Shown piece by piece: positions 35,016-43,113 of a stretch of DNA of 64,000 nucleotides. Position 1 is the stretch's first letter, and each line of letters opens with the position of its first letter. The notes below the pieces were generated by a model. It did not search any database. It was not told the DNA's origin and saw only the letters and a list, made by a program, of their open reading frames with translations. The stretch is taken from the NCBI GenBank assembly GCA_035699705.1, contig DASSPI010000056.1, positions 10,069 to 74,068 of the forward strand, read 5' to 3'. The DNA is from CANKHA01 sp035699705. GTDB lineage: Bacteria; Pseudomonadota; Alphaproteobacteria; Rhizobiales; Xanthobacteraceae. Both the position numbers and the translations under genes were made by a program.

Positions 35016-36725
35016 GTGGCCGACGCAGTTCTAGCCAGCAAGTCTACGCCGCAGTTCATCGCGCCGCGCATCGATCGTGATGCCCTGCTGTTCCGCGCCG
35101 GGATCGTCCTGCTGGTCGGCTGGCTGCTTCTCACCATCGCTTTGCCGCTCTGGACGCTGCTGTCGAAAAGCTTTCAGAATGCGGATGGCCAGTTTATCGG
35201 CTTCGCCAATTACATCCGCTACTTCTCGACGCCGGCGCTGTTCAACTCGATATTCAACAGCCTGTGGGTGGCGGTGATTTCTACCGCGATCGTAATTCCC
35301 CTGGCCTATCTCTATGCCTTTGCGCTCACCCGCAGCCGGATGAAGTTCAAAGGACTGTTTTACGCAGCAGCGCTGTTGCCGGTGTTCGCGCCCTCGTTGC
35401 TCTCCGCCATTTCGCTGATCTATCTGTTCGGTAATCAGGGTCTTTTGAAGCACCTTTTATTCGGCGCTTCGATCTACGGCCCGCTCGGGATCATCATCTC
35501 CCAGATCTATTACTGCTTTCCGCCGGCAGTAATCATCCTGGTCACCGCGCTGACGCTGGCCGACGCGCGGCTTTACGAGATTGCGGAAGCGCTCGGCACC
35601 TCGAAATCCCGGGTGTTCCGCACGGTGACTTTGCCGGGCATAAAATATGGCCTGATCAACGCCTGTTTCGTCGTCTTCACCGTGGTGGTCACCGATTTCG
35701 GCATCGCCAAAGTGATCGGTGGCGGATTCAATGTGCTGGCGACCGACGCCTATAAGCAGGTCATCGGCCAGCAGAATTTCTCCATGGGCGCGGTGGTCGG
35801 CATGATCCTGCTGACGCCGGCGGTGCTGGCCTTCGTCATCGACCGCCTGGTGCAGCGCCGCCAATTCGCGCTGCTGTCAGCGCGCGCAGTGCCGCTGGAG
35901 CCGAAGCCCAACGGTTTGCGCGACCTGGCGGTCACTGTTTACGCCACGGTTGTTGCATCTGTGATCATCGGTCTCCTCGGCGTGGCCGTGTGGGCTTCCT
36001 TCGTCACTTATTGGCCGTACAATCTGTCGCTATCGCTAAGCAATTACAGCTTCGGCACGTTCGATGCGGACGGCTGGTCGCCATATTTCAACTCGGTGAA
36101 GATGGCGGCGCTGGCGGCGCTGATCGGAACGACGGTGGTTTTCACCGGCGCCTATCTGATCGACAAGACCAAGATTTCTCCGGGCGGCAGGGCCCTGGCG
36201 CATTTGCTGGCGATGCTGCCGATGGCCGTGCCCGGCCTGGTGTTGGGGCTGGGCTATGTATTCTTTTTCAATGCGCCGTGGAATCCGCTGAACATCCTGT
36301 ACGGCACGTTGCTGGTGTTGGTCGTCAATACCACGACGCATTTTTACACGGTCGCGCATATCACGGCGCTCACAGCGCTCAAGCAAATCGATCCCGAATT
36401 TGAATCCGTGGCGGCATCGCTCAAAGTACCGGTCTGGCGCACCTTCGGCCGGGTCACGGTGCCGATTTGCATGCCGGCGATTCTTGATATCGCCGTCTAC
36501 ATGTTTGTCAGCGCGCTCACCACCGTCTCGGCGGTGATCTTCCTTTACGGTCCCGGCACCAAGCTGGCTTCGGTCGCAATCGTGCATATGGATGAAGCGG
36601 GCGTAACAGCGGGTGCCGCCGCCATGGCGACGCTGATCGTCGCGACGGCACTCTCGGCCAAGCTGCTGCATGTATTGCTTAACCGGCTGGTGTTGACGCG
36701 TCTGCAAGCCTGGCGGCGGCGCTGA
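35016..36725 (+). CDS. 2-aminoethylphosphonate ABC transporter permease (two fused domains)
   Basis: A 569-residue membrane protein consisting of two binding-protein-dependent permease domains in tandem (about 20-275 and 300-560), each with about six helices. Each has an EAA loop that contacts the ATPase: EIAEALGTSKSRVF in the first and FESVAASLKVPVWRTF in the second. A fused permease is known for one type of AEP importer and for FbpB-type iron transporters. The start is GTG, served by AGGAG inside the end of phnT. The stop overlaps the next ATG by one base. Confidence 0.9.
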   Translation: MADAVLASKSTPQFIAPRIDRDALLFRAGIVLLVGWLLLTIALPLWTLLSKSFQNADGQFIGFANYIRYFSTPALFNSIFNSLWVAVISTAIVIPLAYLYAFALTRSRMKFKGLFYAAALLPVFAPSLLSAISLIYLFGNQGLLKHLLFGASIYGPLGIIISQIYYCFPPAVIILVTALTLADARLYEIAEALGTSKSRVFRTVTLPGIKYGLINACFVVFTVVVTDFGIAKVIGGGFNVLATDAYKQVIGQQNFSMGAVVGMILLTPAVLAFVIDRLVQRRQFALLSARAVPLEPKPNGLRDLAVTVYATVVASVIIGLLGVAVWASFVTYWPYNLSLSLSNYSFGTFDADGWSPYFNSVKMAALAALIGTTVVFTGAYLIDKTKISPGGRALAHLLAMLPMAVPGLVLGLGYVFFFNAPWNPLNILYGTLLVLVVNTTTHFYTVAHITALTALKQIDPEFESVAASLKVPVWRTFGRVTVPICMPAILDIAVYMFVSALTTVSAVIFLYGPGTKLASVAIVHMDEAGVTAGAAAMATLIVATALSAKLLHVLLNRLVLTRLQAWRRR

Positions 36726-38095
36726 TGCGCGGCCCCGCGACCAATGCAGGCGCACCTGCGCCTTCGGAGAGCGACACAAATCTGTCGCCAGAGCGGCGCG
36801 CCTGGGCCGCGCGCAATCTCGATGCAGCGGGGCGCGCGCTGCTGGCGGAGGACGAGCGTTATTTCCTGCGCCAGTCGGTTTCGACGCCTTGCCTCAATGC
36901 CATCGTGAAGGCGGAAGGCATCTTCATTGAAGACGCCGGCGGCCACCGCATGATGGATTTCCACGGCAACAATGTGCATCACGTCGGCTATGGCCATCCG
37001 CGGATCAAGCGCGCAATTGCCGAGCAGATGGAAGCGCTGCCTTTCACCCCGCGCCGCTACACGTCCGAACCCGCCGTGGCGCTGGCAAGGAAGCTTGCCT
37101 CCATCGCGCCAGGAAACCTGGGCAAGGTGCTGTTCACCACCGGCGGCTCCGACGCCATCGAAATCGCCATCAAGCTCGCGCGCGCGGCCACCGGCCGATA
37201 CAAGACCTTGTCGTTCTGGGACGCCTTTCACGGTGCGGGCTTCGGCTCAGCCGCCGTTGGCGGCGAGGCGCTATTCCGCTCCGGTCCCATCGGACCGCTG
37301 ATGCCGGGCGCGGAACATATCGCGCCCTTTTCCAGCTACCGCTGTCCCTACGGTACTTCCAATGCCGAAGAATCCTCTGCCGCCTGCGCGCGCATGATCG
37401 ATTACGTGCTCGGTCGCGAGGGCGATGTTGCCGCGCTGATCGCCGAGCCGGTACGCGCGGTGCCTTACATTCCAGCGCCCGGTTTCTGGCAAGACGTCCG
37501 CAAGATCTGCGACCGCCACGGCACCTTGCTGGTGTTCGACGAAATCCCCACCGGGCTCGGCAAGACCGGTAAGATGTTCGCCTGTGAGCACGACGGTGTC
37601 GTCCCGGACGTCCTGGTGCTCGGCAAGGCTTTGGGCGGCGGCATCCTGCCGATCGCTGCGGTGATCGCGCGGCCCGAGCTCGATGTCGGCGCCGATTATG
37701 CCTTCGGCCATTACACCCATGAGAAGAACCCGGTGACCGCGCGGGCGGCTCTTACCACCATCGAAATTATCGAGAATGAAGGTTTGGTGGCCAATTCCGC
37801 CAAGGTCGGCGCCGCTGCGCTGGCGCGCCTTCAGGAGATCATGGCCAAGCGCGCGATTGTGGGCGATGTGCGCGGCGTCGGCCTCCTTCTCGGCGTCGAG
37901 CTGGTCAGCGACCGCGCCGCCAAGGCGCCGGCCAATGCCGAAGCGGAAAAGGTCATGTACCGAGCGCTGGAGAAGGGTTTATCGTTCAAGACCACGTTCG
38001 GGAATGTGCTGACCCTGACGCCACCTTTGACTGTGACGCAGGCGCAGATGGATCGCGCTCTCGATATTATCGATGAATGTCTCGCGGCGATTTGA
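36725..38095 (+). CDS. class-III PLP enzyme, probable 1-hydroxy-2-aminoethylphosphonate ammonia-lyase (PbfA-like)
   Basis: A 456-residue class-III aminotransferase-fold protein. PLP Lys301 lies in LVLGKALGGGILPI, the pyridine-nitrogen Asp in LLVFDEIPTGLGKTG (Asp272), and TTGGSDAIEIAIK (138-150) binds the phosphate. PbfA proteins of this fold occur in phnWAY clusters and eliminate ammonia from (R)-1-hydroxy-AEP to give phosphonoacetaldehyde, which would feed the same PhnY/PhnA steps. Position within the AEP operon, directly after the permease and overlapping it by one base, supports this. Ordinary transamination of another amine is the alternative. The PbfA label is inferred. Confidence 0.7.
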   Translation: MRGPATNAGAPAPSESDTNLSPERRAWAARNLDAAGRALLAEDERYFLRQSVSTPCLNAIVKAEGIFIEDAGGHRMMDFHGNNVHHVGYGHPRIKRAIAEQMEALPFTPRRYTSEPAVALARKLASIAPGNLGKVLFTTGGSDAIEIAIKLARAATGRYKTLSFWDAFHGAGFGSAAVGGEALFRSGPIGPLMPGAEHIAPFSSYRCPYGTSNAEESSAACARMIDYVLGREGDVAALIAEPVRAVPYIPAPGFWQDVRKICDRHGTLLVFDEIPTGLGKTGKMFACEHDGVVPDVLVLGKALGGGILPIAAVIARPELDVGADYAFGHYTHEKNPVTARAALTTIEIIENEGLVANSAKVGAAALARLQEIMAKRAIVGDVRGVGLLLGVELVSDRAAKAPANAEAEKVMYRALEKGLSFKTTFGNVLTLTPPLTVTQAQMDRALDIIDECLAAI

Positions 38096-38109
38096 AGGGG
38101 CAGGGGATC

Positions 38110-39477
38110 ATGGCGGGCAATCTTTCCTTCGATGAATTGAAAAAGGCGGTCAGGTCCAGCGGCATCGACACCATTGTCGTCGCGATGGCGGACATGCAGG
38201 GCCGGCTGATCGGCAAGCGCTTTCAAGGAGAGTATTTCGTCGACGGGGCGCATGAGGAAACCCACGCCTGCAATTATCTGCTCGCCAACGACATCGACAT
38301 GGAGCCGGTGCCTGGTTACGCGGCGGCAAGCTGGGAGAAGGGCTACGGCGATTTCGTCATGAAGCCCGATATGGCGACACTGCGACGAATTCCCTGGCTC
38401 GAAGGGACCGCGCTGGTGCTGGCGGACGTGCTCGACCACCATCATCACGACGTGCCGCATTCGCCGCGCGCGATGCTGAAGAAGCAGATCTCCCGGCTGA
38501 AGCAGCAGAAGATGCAGGCCTTCCTGGCTTCCGAGCTGGAGTTTTATCTGTTCGACGAATCCTATGAAAGCGCGGCCGGGAAACGTTATGTCGGGCTGAA
38601 AACCGCCGGGACTTACATCGAGGACTACCACGTGCTGCAGACCGCCAAGGAGGAGGGCGTGATGCGCGCCATCCGCAACGGCCTGCAGGGCGCCGGCATT
38701 CCAGTGGAGAATTCCAAGGGCGAGTGGGGCCCGGGCCAGGAAGAGATCAACGTCCGCTATGCCGATGCGCTGGAAATGGCGGACCGCCACGTTATCCTGA
38801 AAAACGGGGTGAAGGAGATCGCCTGGGCGCAAGGCAAGTCGGTCACTTTCATGGCGAAGTGGAATTACGGCCTCGCCGGCTCAAGCTCGCATATCCACGC
38901 GTCGCTCTGGGACGCTGCCGGCAAGACGCCGCTATTCTATGACCGCAAGGGCGAATACGGCATGTCGCCGCTGATGAAGAGCTTCGTCGCCGGCCAGCTT
39001 AAATATGCGCGCGACATCACTTATTTTCTGGCGCCCTACATCAATTCCTACAAACGCTTTCAGGTCGGTACCTTCGCGCCGACCAAGGCGATCTGGAGCC
39101 GTGACAACCGCACCGCGGGTTTCCGGCTCTGCGGCGAAGAAACCAAGGCGATCCGCATCGAGTGCCGCATCGGCGGCGCGGATCTCAATCCCTATCTCGC
39201 CTTCAGCGCCTTGCTGGCCGCCGGGCTTGCCGGGATCGAGGAAAAGCTGAAGCTGCCGCCGGCCTATTCCGGCGATGCCTATCACGGTGCGCAGCTCCCC
39301 GAGGTGCCGAAGACGCTGCGGGAAGCGGCCGCCGCCTTCGGGCAATCCAAGATGCTGCGCACCGCGCTCGGCGACGCGGTGGTCGATCATTATGCCCGCA
39401 CTGCGGAATGGGAGCAGTTCGAATACGACCGCCGCATCACCGATTGGGAGCTGACCCGCGGCTTCGAGCGCTACTGA
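38110..39477 (+). CDS. glutamine-synthetase-like ligase (gamma-glutamyl-amine type)
   Basis: A 455-residue member of the glutamine synthetase superfamily. It has the beta-grasp N-terminus (VVAMADMQGRLIGKRF), metal-site segments SELEFYLF, EWGPGQEEIN and SSSHIHASLW, and the ADLNPYLAFSALLAAGL block near the end. The NLYDLPPEE loop that carries the adenylylated Tyr of GlnA is absent; LPPAYSGDAYHG takes its place. This fits PuuA/GlnT-type enzymes that attach glutamate to amines. In this operon it may protect or activate an amine or capture released ammonia. ATG 38110 follows GGGGCAGGGG; an ATG at 38077 inside the previous gene is less likely. Confidence 0.75.
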   Translation: MAGNLSFDELKKAVRSSGIDTIVVAMADMQGRLIGKRFQGEYFVDGAHEETHACNYLLANDIDMEPVPGYAAASWEKGYGDFVMKPDMATLRRIPWLEGTALVLADVLDHHHHDVPHSPRAMLKKQISRLKQQKMQAFLASELEFYLFDESYESAAGKRYVGLKTAGTYIEDYHVLQTAKEEGVMRAIRNGLQGAGIPVENSKGEWGPGQEEINVRYADALEMADRHVILKNGVKEIAWAQGKSVTFMAKWNYGLAGSSSHIHASLWDAAGKTPLFYDRKGEYGMSPLMKSFVAGQLKYARDITYFLAPYINSYKRFQVGTFAPTKAIWSRDNRTAGFRLCGEETKAIRIECRIGGADLNPYLAFSALLAAGLAGIEEKLKLPPAYSGDAYHGAQLPEVPKTLREAAAAFGQSKMLRTALGDAVVDHYARTAEWEQFEYDRRITDWELTRGFERY

Positions 39478-39497
39478 ACACACCGAGAACAAGAAGA

Positions 39498-40883
39498 ATG
39501 ACCGACATCGTTTGCATTTCCCCCGTCGATGGCCGTGAGGTTGCCCGCAGGCGCACGGCTTCGGGTGAGGAGATCGCTGGTGCCGTCACCGCCGCCCGCA
39601 AGGCGCAGACGGCCTGGGCGCAGGTGCCGCTCGCCGAACGGGGCAGGCTCTGCCTGGCCTTCGTCGACGCGATGCTGGCGATGAAGGTGGAGATCGGGCC
39701 GGAACTCGCCTGGCAGATGGGCCGGCCGGTGAAATACGGCGGCGGCGAAATGGGCGGCTTTGCGGAACGCTCCCGCTATATGGTGAGCATCGCCGAAAGC
39801 GCGTTGGCGCCGGTCGAGCCTGCGGCCAAGGAGGGATTTCGGCGCTATGTGCGCCGCGAGCCGCTCGGCATCGTGCTCACCATCGCCCCATGGAATTATC
39901 CGTATCTGACCGCGGTGAACTCGATCATACCGGCGCTGATGGCAGGAAATGCCGTGCTGCTCAAGCATGCGAGCCAGACGGTCCTGGTAGGGGACCGTTT
40001 CCAGGCGGCGATGGACCGCGCCGGTCTGCCGAAGGGACTGTTTCAGAATCTCGTTCTCTCGCACGAAGACACGCTGAAGCTGATCGGCTCCGGGCAGATC
40101 GACCAGGTTTGCTTCACCGGCTCGGTGGCTTCCGGTCGCGCGATCGAACAGGCGGCGGCGGGCACCTTTGCGGGTGTCGGGCTTGAGCTCGGCGGCAAAG
40201 ACCCGGCCTATGTCCGCAGCGATGCCGATCTCGTCCATGCGGTCGAGAACTTGGTCGACGGCAGCTATTTCAATTCCGGGCAATGCTGCTGCGGCATCGA
40301 ACGCATTTATGTACAGGCCGATTTCTACGACAAATTCGTCGCCGGTTTCGTCGACCTCACAAAACAATATGTCCTGGGCGATCCGCTCGATCCCGCCACG
40401 ACGCTCGGCCCGATGGCGCAACAGCGTCTTGCCGCGACCGTGCGCGAACATATCGCCGAGGCGATGCAAAAGGGCGCCCGCGCGCTGATCGACACCAAGG
40501 GTTTCAAGAAGGACAGCCCAGGCTCGACCTATGTCGCGCCGCAGGTGCTGGTCGACGTTGACCACGGCATGAAGGTCATGATGGAAGAGACCTTCGGTCC
40601 GGTGGTCGGAATCATGAAAGTTCGCGACGACGAGGAAGCCATCCGGCTGATGAATGACTCGCCTTACGGCCTTACCGCATCGGTCTGGACCAGGGACATG
40701 GACGCCGCCGAGCGGATCGGCAGCAAGCTCGAGACCGGCACCGTTTATATGAACCGCTGCGACTATCTCGATCCCGGGCTGGCCTGGACCGGCGTCAAGG
40801 ATACCGGTCGCGGGGCGGCCTTATCGAAGATCGGATACGAGATGCTCACCCGCCCGAAAAGCTTTCACCTGCGAGCCATGTGA
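39498..40883 (+). CDS. aldehyde dehydrogenase
   Basis: A 461-residue NAD(P)-dependent aldehyde dehydrogenase, shorter at the N-terminus than PhnY. The cofactor segment APWNYPYLTAVN, Glu in LELGGKDPAYV and the Cys cluster NSGQCCCGIERIYV identify the active site; three Cys in a row at the nucleophile are unusual but known in this family. EETFGPVVGIM and SPYGLTASVWT complete the fold. A long open frame runs further upstream through the previous gene, but AAGAAG just before ATG 39498 and the family start decide the choice. It sits between the ligase and the alcohol dehydrogenase, implying an alcohol-aldehyde-acid sequence on a glutamylated or free amine. Confidence 0.87.
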   Translation: MTDIVCISPVDGREVARRRTASGEEIAGAVTAARKAQTAWAQVPLAERGRLCLAFVDAMLAMKVEIGPELAWQMGRPVKYGGGEMGGFAERSRYMVSIAESALAPVEPAAKEGFRRYVRREPLGIVLTIAPWNYPYLTAVNSIIPALMAGNAVLLKHASQTVLVGDRFQAAMDRAGLPKGLFQNLVLSHEDTLKLIGSGQIDQVCFTGSVASGRAIEQAAAGTFAGVGLELGGKDPAYVRSDADLVHAVENLVDGSYFNSGQCCCGIERIYVQADFYDKFVAGFVDLTKQYVLGDPLDPATTLGPMAQQRLAATVREHIAEAMQKGARALIDTKGFKKDSPGSTYVAPQVLVDVDHGMKVMMEETFGPVVGIMKVRDDEEAIRLMNDSPYGLTASVWTRDMDAAERIGSKLETGTVYMNRCDYLDPGLAWTGVKDTGRGAALSKIGYEMLTRPKSFHLRAM

Positions 40884-42028
40884 TGGACCTGCGCGCCAAT
40901 TGGAACTACCCCACCTCGGTGCGCTTCGGCGCCGGCCGGATCAATGAGCTTGCAGACGCCGTGCAGGTGGCGGGCATGAGAAATCCGCTCTTCGTCACCG
41001 ATCCGGTGCTCGCGAAGCTGCCGATGACGCAGCAGGCGGCGGCATCGCTCGGCAACGCGAGCATCTTTTCCGACATCAAGTCCAATCCGATCGAGGCGAA
41101 TGTCACCGCCGGTGTCGAGGCGCTCAAGCGCGGCGGGCATGACGGCGTGGTCGCCTTCGGCGGCGGCTCGGCGCTCGATGTCGGCAAGCTGATCGCCTTC
41201 ATGGCTGGCCAGACCCGGCCGGTCTGGGACTTCGAGGATATCGGCGACTGGTGGACGCGCGCCAATGCCGCCGCGATCGCGCCGGTGGTGGCGGTGCCGA
41301 CCACCGCGGGCACCGGCTCTGAAGTCGGACGTGCGGGCGTGATTACCGATGAGAAGAGCCATACCAAGAAGGTCATCTTCCATCCGATGATGATGCCGAA
41401 GGTCGCCATTTGCGATCCGGAATTGACCGTGGGCATGCCGGCGATCATCACCGCGGGCACCGGCATGGATGCCTTCTCGCATTGCCTGGAAGCCTATTGC
41501 GGACCGTTCTATCACCCGCTCGCCGACGGCATCGCGGTCGAAGGCGTGCGGCTGGTGAAGGAAAATCTCAAGACTGCGGTGCAGGACGGAAAAAACATCG
41601 AAGCCCGCGCGCATATGATGTCCGCGGCCGCGATGGGTGCCACCTCGTTCCAGAAGGCGCTCGGCGCCATCCATGCGCTGTCGCATCCGGTCGGCTCGCT
41701 CTACGACACCCATCACGGCCTGACCAACGGCGTATTCATGCCCTATGTTCTGGTCTTCAACCGCAAGGCGATTGAGGACCGCATCGTGCGGCTTGCCGGC
41801 TATATCGGGCTGAAGCCGCGCTTTAAGGCTTTCCTCGATTTCGTGCTGGAATTGCGCGCGGAAACCGGCGTGCCGCATACCCTCGCCGGGCTCAACGTCG
41901 GGGACGACAAGGTCGATACCATTGTCGAAATGGCCCCGAAGGATCCGACCGCCGGCGGCAATCCGGTCCCGCTCGACAAACGCGCGGCGCGCACGATCTT
42001 CAACCGCGCGCTGAAGGGACGGCTCTAA
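40883..42028 (+). CDS. iron-containing alcohol dehydrogenase
   Basis: A 381-residue Fe(II)/Zn group-III alcohol dehydrogenase. NAD binding is at FGGGSALDVGKLIAF and the TTAGTGSEVGRAGVI segment. The metal-site residues are in DAFSHCLEAYCG and in ALSHPVGSLYDTHHG (His residues about 15 apart, as in the family). Its ATG overlaps the stop of the aldehyde dehydrogenase by one base (TGATG), so it is translationally coupled and is the last gene of the phosphonate operon. It probably oxidises a primary alcohol to the aldehyde used by the preceding enzyme. The substrate is not known. Confidence 0.88.
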   Translation: MDLRANWNYPTSVRFGAGRINELADAVQVAGMRNPLFVTDPVLAKLPMTQQAAASLGNASIFSDIKSNPIEANVTAGVEALKRGGHDGVVAFGGGSALDVGKLIAFMAGQTRPVWDFEDIGDWWTRANAAAIAPVVAVPTTAGTGSEVGRAGVITDEKSHTKKVIFHPMMMPKVAICDPELTVGMPAIITAGTGMDAFSHCLEAYCGPFYHPLADGIAVEGVRLVKENLKTAVQDGKNIEARAHMMSAAAMGATSFQKALGAIHALSHPVGSLYDTHHGLTNGVFMPYVLVFNRKAIEDRIVRLAGYIGLKPRFKAFLDFVLELRAETGVPHTLAGLNVGDDKVDTIVEMAPKDPTAGGNPVPLDKRAARTIFNRALKGRL

Positions 42029-42135
42029 ACAAGCCCAGGGCCTATCGCTAAACGCGGGTCATCACCCGCAAGCGGTCGGTTGTGCCGGGCGGGCGCATGG
42101 ACCATAATCAAGCGCCTGACCAGGTGAGGGGTTCG

Positions 42136-42525
42136 ATGCGTCGCACGTATCTGAAGGCCATGCTGTTCGCTCTCGCCGTGGTAGCGGCGCCGGCTCTTTC
42201 TTATGCCGCGGATTCCCCGCCGGTCCCGATCACCCGCGCGCCGGCGGTTACTGTCGCGCCGGCGGTCGCTGTCGCGCCCGCGGTATCCGATACCATCGTC
42301 ATCACGGAACCTTCGCCGGTTATTCCGGCGCCAGTGGTGCGCTACGGCTGCAGCCGCATCTGGCGCTGCGATTCCGTGATTTGCGAATGGCGCCGCGGCT
42401 GCTTCGGCATCTATGGCTATATGGAAGGCCCTTATTACACGCTGCCGCTCGCCAGGCGCCAATATGAGCGGCATGGCTGGCCGGTGCCGCCGGAACGGCG
42501 CACTAACTTCACCGTCTCAAAGTAA
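42136..42525 (+). CDS. secreted Cys-containing protein of unknown function
   Basis: The 129-residue product has a signal peptide (cleavage after SYAA near 24). A Pro/Ala/Val repeat follows (APAVTVAPAVAVAPAVSD), then a compact region with four cysteines in CSRIWRCDSVICEWRRGC, which could form two disulfides in the periplasm. GAGGG lies five bases before ATG 42136. Its 3' end overlaps the end of the convergent prepilin peptidase gene by nine bases. I do not recognise a family beyond small rhizobial secreted proteins with similar Cys/Arg-rich cores. Confidence 0.6.
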   Translation: MRRTYLKAMLFALAVVAAPALSYAADSPPVPITRAPAVTVAPAVAVAPAVSDTIVITEPSPVIPAPVVRYGCSRIWRCDSVICEWRRGCFGIYGYMEGPYYTLPLARRQYERHGWPVPPERRTNFTVSK

Positions 42526-43113
42526 ATAGAGCTGTTCGAGCAGGAATGCGGCCCAGATCGCCGGGGCCAGAAAGGCGCCGAAGGGAATTTCCGTTTTCCG
42601 GTCGAGCCAGGCGCCTTGCCTGATGCCGCGCAGCACCACGACCAGGATTGCGGCTACTGCCGCCAGCACCAGCGCATAAGGCAGGCTGGCCCAGGTTAGA
42701 ATGATCGCGCCCGCCGCCATCAGCTTCACGTCGCCAAGGCCGAGGCCTTCCTTGCCCGCGAAGCGGTGGAAAACAAACCGCACCAGAAACAGCACCCCGC
42801 CTGCCGCGATGGCGCGCATCAGCGCGTCCGAGAACTCCTCCACGAGCGCGCCTGCCGGCGTTTCGATCAGGATGAATGCCGCCCCGAGCGCAGCGACAGC
42901 GATACTGGCAAGATCGGGAATGACCAGCCGCTCAAGATCGACCCACGCGATCCAGATCGCCAGTCCCGCCAGCAGAGCGGAAAAAACCGCCGGCGTTAAC
43001 GGCAGCGTGGCAAAGGAAACGACTGCGGCGGCGAAAGCGACCGCAAAGCTTTGCCAGTAATCCGCCTTGGCCGACTTAGCCGATGCAGGATCGGCGCTGT
43101 CTTCGCCGCTCAT
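42517..43113 (-). CDS. gspO: prepilin peptidase, short A24 type (GspO)
   Basis: A 198-residue membrane aspartic protease that would cleave the pseudopilins of the adjoining secretion operon. Both catalytic aspartates are visible: Asp59 in WVDLERLVIPD and Asp128 in GLGLGDVKLM. It has about six helices. The N-terminal domain with paired CxxC motifs and the methyltransferase part of PilD/GspO is absent, so this is the short, peptidase-only form common in alphaproteobacteria (CpaA-like length). It starts four bases inside gspD (ATGA) and is the last gene of the operon. Confidence 0.85.
   Translation of the reverse strand: MSGEDSADPASAKSAKADYWQSFAVAFAAAVVSFATLPLTPAVFSALLAGLAIWIAWVDLERLVIPDLASIAVAALGAAFILIETPAGALVEEFSDALMRAIAAGGVLFLVRFVFHRFAGKEGLGLGDVKLMAAGAIILTWASLPYALVLAAVAAILVVVLRGIRQGAWLDRKTEIPFGAFLAPAIWAAFLLEQLYLL

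Noticed and set aside
42054..42069. GCGGGT/ACCCGC hairpin after the phosphonate operon as a terminator
   Set aside because: Only six base pairs and no T-run follows; too weak to call.
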